In this document: one piece after another, positions 17,041-26,024 of the stretch
Layout: each line of letters starts with the position of its first letter
Position numbering within the stretch: the stretch's first letter is position 1
Made by a program: the position numbers and the translations under genes
Assembly (NCBI RefSeq): GCF_006715025.1
Contig: NZ_VFMK01000001.1
Coordinates: forward strand, 186,001-250,000
DNA length: 64,000 nucleotides
Direction of reading: 5' to 3'
From: Serratia fonticola
GTDB taxonomy: Bacteria; Pseudomonadota; Gammaproteobacteria; Enterobacterales; Enterobacteriaceae
Notes under the pieces: generated by a model
The model's database searches: none
What the model was told of the DNA's origin: nothing
What the model saw: only the letters and a program-made list of their open reading frames with translations

Positions 17041-17637
17041 TCAGAACGTCACGACGGTTTTCAGGGCCGTCACCCAGGCATCTTGCGTTTCACTCACGCC
17101 CCCTGGGTTATGCCAGTATTGCAGGCCGGGTTGCAGCTTGCGATCCATAAAGCTACGGCTGAAAGTCAGCCAGCCCAGGCGGGTAATGGACTGCCCGCCA
17201 TAGCTCTCCTGCGATAAATCGGTAGGATTGACCCGGGGATCCTGCAAACGATCGCGCGTCAGGTTATTGTCGTGGTTACGATTGACAATGTTGCCTTCAA
17301 GCGCTGCGTCGGGAATACCGGTCCACATTTCCAAGTCCTGGCTGAACGTCAACGAGAACTGAGCGATATACGATACCTGTTTATCGTGGTTGTAACCCCC
17401 GCCCGCGTTATAAGCAGTCTGGCTGAGATACCCCAGATTATAGTGAAAGTCATGCTCTTCCAGGATCGGTTGATGCCCAACATATCGCCCAATAGTCCGG
17501 CCTGTGGCGCTTTAAAACCTAACGCGACGCTCTGCCACTGCGGGGTGGGCTTCAACGTCTTTGCTGCTTTGCAAAACTTCAGCTCGGGCACTGACGCAAG
17601 CCAGCCAAAGTGCAGTCAAAAGAATGGATTTTTCCAT
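17041..17637 (-). pseudogene. Decayed OprB-family carbohydrate porin of the beta-glucoside operon
   Basis: ATG 17637 opens a signal peptide (MEKSILLTALWLACVSARAE). The reading then shifts frame at least twice before about 17470: the continuation LKPTPQWQSVALGFKAPQAG is in one frame and EEHDFHYNLGYLSQTAYNAG in another. From there to 17041 the frame is open and has porin features (GNIVNRNHDNNLTRDRLQDP, GWLTFSRSFMDRKL), but the last part jumps straight to what looks like the C-terminal strand (LKTVVTF stop). OprB porins are about 400 residues; only about 150 of the mature protein remain, so an internal part is deleted. It is the third gene after the PTS permease and phospho-glucosidase, where a sugar porin is expected. 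Confidence 0.75.
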
Positions 17638-17785
17638 AATGACCTAATTCTTCGTGCTGGACGCACGCAAATAGCCATCAGCCTGATTTTGGGCAACGGC
17701 AAGCCCTTGGGGATAATTCACCCAACATAAATGGCAATGTTTTATTAATGCCCGGCGGCTGCACCGGGCTATTTATTCGCGGTAA

Positions 17786-19186
17786 TTACTGCGTTTTCAG
17801 GCTGCCGCCGTTGCTGTGGATCACATCGCGATACCAGTAGAAACTCTTTTTGCGGCGTCGCTCCAGGCTACCGTTACCGGCATCATCACGGTCGACATAA
17901 ATAAAACCATAGCGTTTCGACATTTCCGCTTTGGAAGCACTGACCAGATCAATCGGCCCCCAACTGGTGTAGCCCATAACCTCAACCCCATCGTCGATCG
18001 CCTCGGCCACCTGTACCAAGTGATCGTTGATATAGTTGATACGGTAATCGTCGTTAATGTTGCCATCAGCATCGAGGCGATCTTTCGCTCCCAACCCATT
18101 TTCGACAATAAACAACGGCTTCTGGTAGCGGTCATACAACACATTAAGCAGATAGCGCAGCCCAACAGGATCAATCTGCCAGCCCCATTCCGAACTTGCC
18201 AGATGCGGGTTGGGTACCATGTTGAGGATGTTGGCGCGGGCCGTGTTGTTTTTCTCTTCGTCGGTGGTGACACACCCGCTCATGTAGTAGCTGAAGGAGA
18301 TAAAGTCGATGGTTTCACGCAGTGCCTGTTTATCTTCCTCAGTGATGGTGACCTGGATACCGTTTTCACGGAAGAAACGCTTCATATAGCTTGGATAGGC
18401 TCCGCGAGCCTGTACGTCACCAAAGAACAGCCAGTCGCGGTTCTGGCGCTGGGTTTCCAGCACGTCATCCGGCTTGCAGCTCAACGGGTAAAGGATGCCC
18501 CCCAACAGCATATTGCCAATCTGTCCACCCGGAACAATCTCATGGCAGGCTTTGACCGCTTTGGCACTGGCGACCAGTTGATGGTGGATTGCCTGATAAA
18601 TCTCACTCTTGCTGCTCTCTTCCGGTAAGCCTACCCCGGTGAACGGCGCATGCAGCGACATGTTGATCTCATTGAAGGTCAGCCAGTGCTTGACCTTGTG
18701 CTTGTAACGCTCAAATACCGTGCGGGCATAACGCTCAAAGAACTCAATGGTCTTGCGGTTACCCCAGCCACCATACTTCTGCGTCAGGGCATAGGGCATT
18801 TCATAATGCGACAGGGTGATCAGCGGTTGAATGCCGTATTTCGCCATCTCGTCAAACAGGCGATCGTAAAACGCCAACCCGGCCTCATTGGGCACCTCTT
18901 CATCCCCCTGCGGGAAGATGCGCGTCCAGGCAATTGAGGTACGCAGGCATTTAAAGCCCATCTCGGCAAACAACGCGATATCTTCGGGGTAACGGTGATA
19001 AAAATCGATCGCCACATCCTTGATACCGCTGTCACCGGGAACACGCGGAGTCAATGCACCAAAAATCCCCTTTGGCTGCAGATCGGACGTCGAAAGGCCC
19101 TTGCCCTCCTCCAGATAGGCCCCTTCCACCTGATTGGCTGCGACCGCGCCGCCCCATAGAAAATTCTCTGGAAATTTGCAACTCAT
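17786..19186 (-). CDS. bglA: 6-phospho-beta-glucosidase (glycoside hydrolase family 1)
   Basis: 466 residues, normal for GH1. It hydrolyses phosphorylated beta-glucosides (for example from arbutin, salicin or cellobiose) brought in by the neighbouring PTS permease. The acid/base Glu is in TFNEIN (E173) and the nucleophile in FIVENGLG (about residue 360). The SKAEMSKRYGFIYVD stretch near the end has the Ser/Lys/Tyr pattern that binds the 6-phosphate. GAGGAG precedes the ATG, and the gene follows the permease gene by 23 bases. The GH1 subgroup names bglA, bglB and ascB cannot be separated by eye. Confidence 0.93.
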   Translation of the reverse strand: MSCKFPENFLWGGAVAANQVEGAYLEEGKGLSTSDLQPKGIFGALTPRVPGDSGIKDVAIDFYHRYPEDIALFAEMGFKCLRTSIAWTRIFPQGDEEVPNEAGLAFYDRLFDEMAKYGIQPLITLSHYEMPYALTQKYGGWGNRKTIEFFERYARTVFERYKHKVKHWLTFNEINMSLHAPFTGVGLPEESSKSEIYQAIHHQLVASAKAVKACHEIVPGGQIGNMLLGGILYPLSCKPDDVLETQRQNRDWLFFGDVQARGAYPSYMKRFFRENGIQVTITEEDKQALRETIDFISFSYYMSGCVTTDEEKNNTARANILNMVPNPHLASSEWGWQIDPVGLRYLLNVLYDRYQKPLFIVENGLGAKDRLDADGNINDDYRINYINDHLVQVAEAIDDGVEVMGYTSWGPIDLVSASKAEMSKRYGFIYVDRDDAGNGSLERRRKKSFYWYRDVIHSNGGSLKTQ

Positions 19187-19209
19187 CGCTTTCTCCTCAA
19201 TGATCCTGA

Positions 19210-21093
19210 TTAACGTAATAAAGTCAGCAGCGGTGCCTGCTCCTGCACCGGACTGTTGCCGTTCGCAAGCACGTCAACATAGTCGTCGCTATTGCTGACG
19301 ATAATCGGCGTGGTGGTATCAAAGCCTGCGGCGTGAATGGCCTCCCTATCAAACTCGATCAGGAGATCGCCCTGTTTAACGCGATCGCCCTCTTTAATGT
19401 GAGCGGTAAAGTGCAGGCCATCGAGTTTGACGGTATCAATACCAACATGGATTAACAGTTCCGCCCCCTCATCCGATTCAATGCCGATGGCATGGCGGGT
19501 TTTGAACAAGGACACAATGCTACCGTTGACCGGCGCAACCACCCTTCCCTGATGCGGCACAATAGCGACACCTTTACCCAACAGGCCGCTGGCGAAGGTG
19601 GCATCTTTCACCTCTTCCAACGCAATGACATCCCCGGCAATCGGGCTGGAGATCAATTGCCGGCGGTTGAGCGGCGCATCCACCAACGGAGCGGCTTCGG
19701 CCTCGGGCTCTTGCTCTGCCGGTGGCACAATGCCAAACAGGTAGCTGGCAGTGGCAGCAAACAGGAACGAGACCAACGTACCGGCAATCGCCCCCACTAC
19801 CGTGGCATCAAAGCCTGTGGGTGGGATAATCTGAGCAAAGGTGAAAATACTGACCAAACCAAATGAATAGGTCGAGGTGTGAAAATAGCCGATCACCGCA
19901 CCACCTATTGCCCCACCAATACAACCAAAGATAAACGGCCGTTTATTCGGTAACGTCACCCCATACACTGCCGGTTCGGTAATACCGAATATCCCGGCAG
20001 TAACAGCAGAACCGGCCATTACACGCAGTTTGGCATCACGGGTACGTAACATGACGCCCAGCGTAGCCCCTACTTGCCCCATAACGGCGGGCAGTAACAA
20101 AGGTGACAGGGAGTCACGCCCCAGCACACTCATGTTGTTGAGCATCAACGGGATCAGCCCCCAATGCAGGCCGAATATCACGCAAACCTGCCAGACTGCG
20201 CCCATAAAGGCACCGGCGACAATCGGGTTAAAGGCATAAATGGCTTGATAGCCGTTAGCCAGCAGGTGGCTCAGCCAGGTTGCCGCCGGGCCAATCAGCA
20301 GGAAGGTCAGCGGTACAGTAATCACCAGGCACATCAGTGGCGTGACGAAATTACGTAACGCACTGTGCAAAATCCGATTGAACAAGGGCTCCAGACGGCA
20401 AGATACCCAAGCCGCGAAAATGATCGGAATCACCGACGAGCTGTAGTTGATAAAGGTAATAGGTATACCGAGAAAATATTCCGGTTGGGCTCCCGCCTGC
20501 TGAGCGGCGTCGAAGGCCCCCATCATCAGCGGATGCGTCAGCGCACCGCCGATCGCCATAGTGACAAAGGTGTTCCCACCAAATTTCTTGCCTGCGGTGT
20601 AACCAAGCATAATCGGTAAGAAATAGAACAATGCATCACTGGCCGCAAACAGCAGTTTGAACGTGCCGCTGCTCTCCAATAACCAGCCGCAAGCCAGGCT
20701 TAATGCCAGGAAACCTTTCAGGATCCCCGAGGCCGCCATCACCCCAAGCAACGGCGTAAAAATACCGGAAATAACGTCAATAAAACGACTGAGCAGGTTT
20801 TCTTTCTGGTCTTCACCTGCGGAGTCTGACGTCGTCACCGCCTCCCCCAATCCCGCTTGTGAATTCAGTGCGTTATAAACCTCACCAACGTGGTTGCCCA
20901 CTACCACCTGAAACTGGCCGCCGCTTTCCACTACCATGATTACGCCTGGATTTTTCTTCAGCGCTTCCGCATCTGCCAGGCTGTGTTCACGCAGCTTAAA
21001 ACGCAGACGGGTGGCGCAATGCACCAAGCTTTTCACATTGTCGCGGCCACCGACGCCGGCCAAGATCTCACTGGCTAATTCCTGATATTTCAT
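19210..21093 (-). CDS. bglF: PTS beta-glucoside-specific permease EIIBCA
   Basis: 627 residues with the BCA domain order of BglF. The EIIB domain has the phospho-cysteine motif LVHCATRLRF (about Cys26); EIIC with many membrane helices spans about 105-450, including the GITEPAVYGVTLP motif; the EIIA domain (about 480-610) has AELLIHVGIDTVKL with the active His. It takes up and phosphorylates beta-glucosides. AAGGATACAGCG precedes the ATG. The 139-base leader carries a transcription terminator and an antiterminator-binding site, so expression is expected to depend on a BglG/LicT-type protein. Confidence 0.94.
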   Translation of the reverse strand: MKYQELASEILAGVGGRDNVKSLVHCATRLRFKLREHSLADAEALKKNPGVIMVVESGGQFQVVVGNHVGEVYNALNSQAGLGEAVTTSDSAGEDQKENLLSRFIDVISGIFTPLLGVMAASGILKGFLALSLACGWLLESSGTFKLLFAASDALFYFLPIMLGYTAGKKFGGNTFVTMAIGGALTHPLMMGAFDAAQQAGAQPEYFLGIPITFINYSSSVIPIIFAAWVSCRLEPLFNRILHSALRNFVTPLMCLVITVPLTFLLIGPAATWLSHLLANGYQAIYAFNPIVAGAFMGAVWQVCVIFGLHWGLIPLMLNNMSVLGRDSLSPLLLPAVMGQVGATLGVMLRTRDAKLRVMAGSAVTAGIFGITEPAVYGVTLPNKRPFIFGCIGGAIGGAVIGYFHTSTYSFGLVSIFTFAQIIPPTGFDATVVGAIAGTLVSFLFAATASYLFGIVPPAEQEPEAEAAPLVDAPLNRRQLISSPIAGDVIALEEVKDATFASGLLGKGVAIVPHQGRVVAPVNGSIVSLFKTRHAIGIESDEGAELLIHVGIDTVKLDGLHFTAHIKEGDRVKQGDLLIEFDREAIHAAGFDTTTPIIVSNSDDYVDVLANGNSPVQEQAPLLTLLR

Positions 21094-21169
21094 CGCTGTA
21101 TCCTTAATGCTTAGCTCTGCTGATCCCGATAAACGGCGATGGCCAATCGCCGTCAGGGAATTCAGCGCA

Positions 21170-21237
21170 AAAAAAAACCTAAACCTCGTTGCTTCTCGGT
21201 GCCCAAAACGGCGAGAGAAACACGAGGTTTAGGTTTT
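21170..21237 (-). terminator. Conditional terminator in the bglF leader
   Basis: A 16-bp perfect inverted repeat (21174-21189 with 21222-21237; minus-strand arms begin AAAACCTAAACCTCG) with a 32-base loop that can form its own weaker pairs, followed on the minus strand by a run of eight or more T. It lies about 80 bases before the bglF start and overlaps the antiterminator site by six bases. Confidence 0.88.
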
Positions 21238-21260
21238 GCCTGCCAAAGCAGTGACAACCC
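21232..21260 (-). promoter_or_regulatory. RAT site for a BglG/LicT-family antiterminator
   Basis: On the minus strand the 29 bases read GGGTTGTCACTGC, then TTTGGCAGGCAAAACC. This matches the ribonucleic antiterminator consensus of the E. coli bgl operon as I recall it (GGATTGTTACTGC...GCAGGCAAAACC), including the two internal-loop regions. It shares bases with the upstream arm of the terminator, so protein binding and terminator formation exclude each other. No antiterminator gene is present between here and the next gene. Confidence 0.85.
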
Positions 21261-21744
21261 TAAATCGGTTGAGCGCTGACATTAACATTCTGTTTTTCAG
21301 TACGACAAGGTTTTCCAGCGTAAAGTTGCTGAAGTGTGATCCGGGATACAAAATCGACGTTGTTCGAGACACATAAAATGAACGCTTCAGGCCACGCTGT
21401 CAGATATAGGAAAATATTAGCTACTCTAATTAAATATTGGAATGTGATTTAAGGTAAATATAGCTTTTTCTTAATACTCCGAAGATAAGGACATCAACAG
21501 AAATATAAATATATCAATGAATTATATTTTAATTTCCGCTTTTTAACTTTTTAATACCTCCCTCTCACCCTGCGATTCAAGTAAGAATATTCTTATCAAA
21601 CTTCCCCTCTCATTCAAGAAGCGGCAGGATAAGTCTTGATTTTTTAGCCAAATACATCAGAAAAATTAACTAAAAAGTGGACAAAAATAACCAACAGTAT
21701 TATTAATATGGCTCTGCAAATTAGATTTAGGGATAGCTGTAGCC
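21261..21744. other. Intergenic region with promoters of the bgl operon and the divergent SDR gene
   Basis: 484 bases with no coding frame. The AT-rich centre (21410-21560) suits two divergent promoters. A CRP-like sequence TGTGATCCGGGATACA at 21335-21350 (eight of the ten key positions) is on the bgl side and would fit catabolite control; another half-site, TGTGATTTAAGG, starts near 21443. Neither can be confirmed by eye. Confidence 0.4.
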
Positions 21745-22494
21745 ATGGCATTACGTAGCGAACTTGGACGGGTTTTGATTACTGGTGCAGGTGGACGTGT
21801 GGCAACGGTATTCCGACAGTTTGTCGGCGAGCGCTATACTCTTCGTTTAGCGGAAAAAGAACTGGGCATGCTGCAAGGACTCCGGCCCGATGATCAGGCC
21901 TTGGCCTTTGATATCACTGATATTGATGCCTGTCGCGCAGCCTGTGCCAATATCGATACCGTGCTGCATCTGGCGGCCGATCCCTCCCCGAATGCAGATT
22001 TTTGCAGCTCATTAATGAACAACAATATCCTCGGCACATTCAATATTTTCCGGGCAGCAAAAGATGCCGGCTGCAAGCGCGTGGTTTTTGCCAGCAGCGC
22101 GCAAGCGGTGGAAGGCTATCCATTGGATTATCAGGTACGCCCGGAAGATGCACCGAAACCGAAGAATATGTACGGTGCCAGCAAGGCGTTCGGTGAAGGC
22201 ATCGCGGCTTACTTCGCCCATCAGGAGGGGCTTTCAGCACTTTCTGTACGGATTGCCAACTTCACTACGCTGGAAGCGGGCCAACAGATCACCGCCCGGG
22301 ATATGAGCGCCTTTCTTAGCCATCGCGATGCCGCCGACCTGCTCGATCGCTGTATCCGCATCACGGATGTACAGTATGCAGTGGTGCATGGTATCTCCAA
22401 CAACCGTTATAAAAGGCTATCTTTGGAAGAAACCACGCGTTTGCTGGATTACTATCCCGAAGATGACGCATTTACCCTGCTCGGTTTTAACTGA
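21745..22494 (+). CDS. NAD(P)-dependent epimerase/dehydratase (extended SDR family)
   Basis: 249 residues. Nucleotide-binding VLITGAGGRVA at residues 10-20, HLAADPS near 75, and the catalytic YGASK (Tyr143, Lys147) with Ser117-118 in VVFASSAQAV. The compact size and the NADFCSSLMNNNILGTFNIF region resemble uronate dehydrogenase-like members, but the substrate cannot be assigned. It stands alone on the plus strand, divergent from the beta-glucoside operon; upstream GGAT is only a weak ribosome site. Confidence 0.78.
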   Translation: MALRSELGRVLITGAGGRVATVFRQFVGERYTLRLAEKELGMLQGLRPDDQALAFDITDIDACRAACANIDTVLHLAADPSPNADFCSSLMNNNILGTFNIFRAAKDAGCKRVVFASSAQAVEGYPLDYQVRPEDAPKPKNMYGASKAFGEGIAAYFAHQEGLSALSVRIANFTTLEAGQQITARDMSAFLSHRDAADLLDRCIRITDVQYAVVHGISNNRYKRLSLEETTRLLDYYPEDDAFTLLGFN

Positions 22495-22567
22495 AGACGC
22501 CTGCCGGGGTGGCGAAGGTATTAATACACCGACGCCCCCGCCAGACGCGCTTTACGCCGGAAAAAAC

Positions 22568-22804
22568 TTATGGTTTTTCAGCAATCTTGCGCAGATATTC
22601 GTTATTTTTGAAGGCAATAATGATCATTTCAAAACAGACTCGGGTAAACACACCGCCGAGGATCATGCCCAATAGGCCGCGGAAAAACTCACCATAAACC
22701 ATCGCGCCAATACCGCTGGCGAGAATGGCCAGCAGGCAAAGCCAATAAACGGCGGTGATGATTTTAGGCGTCAGCATCGCGTCAAAAAAGAAAATATTTT
22801 TCAC
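22568..22804 (-). CDS. DUF4282-type small membrane protein
   Basis: 78 residues starting at GTG 22804, which has AAGGA six bases upstream; an ATG six codons earlier lacks this. Two hydrophobic segments (IITAVYWLCLLAILASGIGA and the FFRGLLGMILGGVFTRVCFE region) separated by a short loop, then a polar tail. The FFDAMLTPKIITAVYW start is typical of DUF4282 proteins. Function unknown; it stands alone. Confidence 0.75.
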   Translation of the reverse strand: MKNIFFFDAMLTPKIITAVYWLCLLAILASGIGAMVYGEFFRGLLGMILGGVFTRVCFEMIIIAFKNNEYLRKIAEKP

Positions 22805-22958
22805 TGTGTGTCCTTCCCTCATTAATGTTAACTATCCCAGAGAGCACAATTGCACCTCTCACTGACCAGCAGCGGATAAATATTAGGGAATTTTTCTGAA
22901 GTTTACAAAAAGTAAGTTATTATGTTTAAGCATTGTTTTAGTTCGCCGCCTACTTAAT

Positions 22959-23582
22959 CTAAATCGGAGCCGGATGTAGCGCGCGTAAATGCGTGGCAAC
23001 TCCCCAGTTTTGCAGTTGCAGCCTGCCATTCCCCACCTCAATCACCGAATAGCTACAGTTGGGGTGATCATATCGGCTGGTATCATCCATCCAATCGCCC
23101 CCCTGCAATTGCCAAATCAATGCCTGCAGCGCATGGCCATGCGTCACCACCCCGAAAGTACCGCGCAGAGAAGGGGGAAAACTTAAGAAAAAGGCCGACA
23201 TCCGCTGCGCGACATCATGAGCCGATTCCCCTTCTGGCGCCGACGCAGTCGGTTCACCGGCAAAAATACGTGAGGTGAGTTCGCGATGGCTACGCATTGC
23301 CTGATGATAGGGTAACCCCTGTAAACAGCCGAAGTGCCGTTCATGTAGGCGAGCATCACTACTGACGGTACATTGATTAAGGGTCGCCAATGCCTGGGCG
23401 GTGGTCATGGCACGCCCTGAAGGTGAACTGAAAATTTGGCTAAACGGGGTATCCTTTAATGCCACCATCAACGCCGCAATTTGCCGCTGGCCATGGTGAG
23501 TCACCGGGCTGTCCAATTGCCCCTGAATGATCCCTTCCCGATTCCATTGTGATTCAGCATGCCTGATTACGATAAAGCGCAT
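22959..23582 (-). CDS. Histidine phosphatase (phosphoglycerate mutase-like) family protein
   Basis: 207 residues from ATG 23582, nine bases after GGAG. The RHAESQWN motif (phospho-accepting His near residue 8) and the second catalytic His in VVTHGHALQALIW (about 145) are intact; SSPSGRAMTTAQ and LHERHFGCLQG complete the family pattern. It is likely a small-molecule phosphatase (alpha-ribazole phosphatase, sugar phosphatase or GpmB-like), not a glycolytic mutase. It has no operon partners. Confidence 0.83.
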   Translation of the reverse strand: MRFIVIRHAESQWNREGIIQGQLDSPVTHHGQRQIAALMVALKDTPFSQIFSSPSGRAMTTAQALATLNQCTVSSDARLHERHFGCLQGLPYHQAMRSHRELTSRIFAGEPTASAPEGESAHDVAQRMSAFFLSFPPSLRGTFGVVTHGHALQALIWQLQGGDWMDDTSRYDHPNCSYSVIEVGNGRLQLQNWGVATHLRALHPAPI

Positions 23583-23909
23583 CGTGTTGCTCTCCATCCG
23601 TGACGAGGCCTTAACTATAGACTATGGCTAAGGTTTAGCGCAGGGAGTAGCGCAAAACACACCACAAGCGGGTAACGAATATGGGCTTGCCCATTGATTG
23701 GCGGGCGCCCAAAAGCGGCCACATAACATGTCAGCACAGGGTACCTACTGTCCTGATAAACATGAATGTGGCCCTCCTCAGACCTCACGCTTTTACAGTA
23801 CGCGGCAATACGTCAATAAAGCGAAGCGGAACGATCACCACAGCTATAAGAGATAGTGTTATTTGAAAAAAAAAGGAAAATAGTAACCTCACCAGAAAGT
23901 TGCCTATGA
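23583..23909. other. Intergenic region downstream of the microcin-like exporter
   Basis: 327 bases. I looked here for an immunity gene for the adjoining peptide and found none: the one longer frame (plus strand, 23681-23866) is hydrophilic and has no ribosome site. No strong terminator for the exporter gene is visible. Confidence 0.4.
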
Positions 23910-26024
23910 TTATTTACTCAAACTATTTAAGTCAATCACTCTATCAGCAGATGCAATTGTTGATGGACGATGCGCCACAATGATTCTGGTTATCTTCAGA
24001 GAGGAGATCGCTTTATTGATCATGGCCTCATTCTCCAAATCCAAATGGCTGGTTGCCTCATCCATAAAGAGAATGCTGGGACGTCGATACAACGCCCGCG
24101 CGATAAACAACCGCTGCTTTTGGCCGCCAGATATTCCAGTGCCTAGCTCACCGATCAGGCTTTCATAACCCATAGGTAACTGCATAATTTCATTATGTAT
24201 ATTGCTGTACATCGCACAGGCGACCATCAGTTCTTGGTTCTGGTTTGCTTCAAAGCCACAAATATTCTCCGCAATAGAGCCAGAAAAAAGCCGGTCGTCT
24301 TGTAGCACACAGGCGATGCTGCGGCGGAAATTGTTAATGCCTACTTTATGGATATCTATCCCGTCAACCAGGATCCGACCATGCGTTGGATAAAGCAAAC
24401 CACACATCACCTTAAGTAAAGTGGTCTTACCCGCGCCGGAGGGGCCGACAACGGCAACACTCTCACCGGCCTCGATACTGAAGTTAATATCTGCAAAAAT
24501 GGGTTTGGACAACGCATCATATTGATAGGTCAGCTCCTTAACGTCGACAGCGACCCCTTTTCCTGGTTGGAAAATCTCTCTGGCTTCAGCTTCATCCTCA
24601 GCCTGGGTAAAAACAATATCGGAAATTCGCTCGTTATGCAGAGACAACATACGCAGATTGATCGCTAAATCAATCAGGCTGGATGCGCGCTGGGAAAACT
24701 GCCCGCGATAGGCATTAAACGCCATAAACATCCCCAATGTCATGCCGTTCTCAATCACCATCATTGCCCCTAACCAGAGAATGATCACCTGATCCATTGT
24801 GGTAATCAACGTATTGATACCACCAAACAGCATATTGAAACGGGTGATTTTAATTCCAGTATTCGTAGCGTCGACATTAAGGTTCAACCAATAGTTTGAA
24901 CGCTTGCTGTTAATGCCCAAGGCTTTGATGGTTGAGATGCCATACAATGTCTCCATAAAATGCGAATTGGCTTTGGCGGATTTGATAATCTGCTCTTCAG
25001 AAAACTGACGGTAGATCCGATAAGTCAGTAATCGCATCAGGGCATAACAGGCGGTAAAACCAAAAACGACCCATACCAACCAACCCCCGTACAGCATCAT
25101 CATGGCAAACAGCCCGATGGTCATAATGCCATCAATAATGCCGCTGACGATACTGTTGGTAAAGGTTGTTCGAATCGCATCCAACGAGCCAAAACGCGAC
25201 TGAATATCCCCGAGGTTCCTTTTTTCAAAGAACGCCAGCGGCAGTTTCATCAAATGATCAAACAGCGTGGTTTTCCATTGTATATCGGTCAAGGTTCCCA
25301 GCTGGATCGACGTCCATGCACGGATCACACTGACAAAGGCCCTAAACAGAGTGAACACGACCAATCCAAGACAGATCACCGCCAGCAGACTATGGTCATG
25401 CGCTTGAATCACATGGTCGGTAACTAATTGTGTTCCTACCGGTAGCAACAGATTGATTGATTCAATCACTATCGACAAAGAGAATATTTTTAATAGCGCC
25501 CCTGGCAAACCATCAATATTCTTCATCAGATCCAGTAAGCGTAATTTTGTCTTGACGGTCTCTTTATGAAAATCTTTATCTGGCCACAGTTCAAGCGCAA
25601 CACCGGTGAAATGTTGAGACATTTCCTTCAGCCCGACCACGCGACGGCCAAAAGCTGGATCGTGGATCACAAATGAAGCATGACGTACCTTAACCAGAAC
25701 CACGAAGTGATTCATATCCCAATGTAGGATACAGGGAGTTTTCAATTGCTTAACTTCATCAATCCCCAGAGACAGCGGTCGGGTTTTCAATTGGATTTGT
25801 GAAGCAATATTGGCGACCAGATTTAGCGTTGCGCCTTGCGTAGAAATGCCAAACTTTTGTCGCAAGTTAAACATATCCACGTTAAGGCCATAATAGCCGG
25901 CCACCATTGCCAAACAGGCCAAACCGCACTCCGAAGACTCGGTCTGTAAAATTCTTGGCACTTTCCTGGAATAGGAAAAATTCAACTTATTATTAATCAG
26001 ATCAAACAATGATTTACTATTCAC
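23910..26024 (-). CDS. Peptidase-containing ABC exporter (CvaB/LagD type)
   Basis: 704 residues from GTG 26024; an upstream in-frame GTG exists but the usual N-terminal length favours this one. The N-terminal C39 peptidase has Gln27 and catalytic Cys33 in QTESSECGLAC, His near 105 (HWDMNHFVVL) and Asp in VIHDPAFGRR. Six-helix membrane domain about 160-440, then the ATPase: Walker A GPSGAGKTTLL, signature ISGGQKQRL, Walker B SILFMDEATSHLD. It should cut the double-glycine-type leader of a peptide and export it with the HlyD-like partner, whose gene overlaps it by eight bases. All catalytic residues are present. Confidence 0.93.
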   Translation of the reverse strand: MNSKSLFDLINNKLNFSYSRKVPRILQTESSECGLACLAMVAGYYGLNVDMFNLRQKFGISTQGATLNLVANIASQIQLKTRPLSLGIDEVKQLKTPCILHWDMNHFVVLVKVRHASFVIHDPAFGRRVVGLKEMSQHFTGVALELWPDKDFHKETVKTKLRLLDLMKNIDGLPGALLKIFSLSIVIESINLLLPVGTQLVTDHVIQAHDHSLLAVICLGLVVFTLFRAFVSVIRAWTSIQLGTLTDIQWKTTLFDHLMKLPLAFFEKRNLGDIQSRFGSLDAIRTTFTNSIVSGIIDGIMTIGLFAMMMLYGGWLVWVVFGFTACYALMRLLTYRIYRQFSEEQIIKSAKANSHFMETLYGISTIKALGINSKRSNYWLNLNVDATNTGIKITRFNMLFGGINTLITTMDQVIILWLGAMMVIENGMTLGMFMAFNAYRGQFSQRASSLIDLAINLRMLSLHNERISDIVFTQAEDEAEAREIFQPGKGVAVDVKELTYQYDALSKPIFADINFSIEAGESVAVVGPSGAGKTTLLKVMCGLLYPTHGRILVDGIDIHKVGINNFRRSIACVLQDDRLFSGSIAENICGFEANQNQELMVACAMYSNIHNEIMQLPMGYESLIGELGTGISGGQKQRLFIARALYRRPSILFMDEATSHLDLENEAMINKAISSLKITRIIVAHRPSTIASADRVIDLNSLSK

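Noticed and set aside
17749..17769. GCCCGG/CCGGGC hairpin between bglA and the porin pseudogene, considered as terminator
   Set aside because: Six-bp stem with no T-run on either strand; too weak to list as a site.
23681..23866. Plus-strand frame downstream of the exporter, considered as immunity protein
   Set aside because: Hydrophilic, no ribosome site, wrong strand for the operon, no recognisable family.
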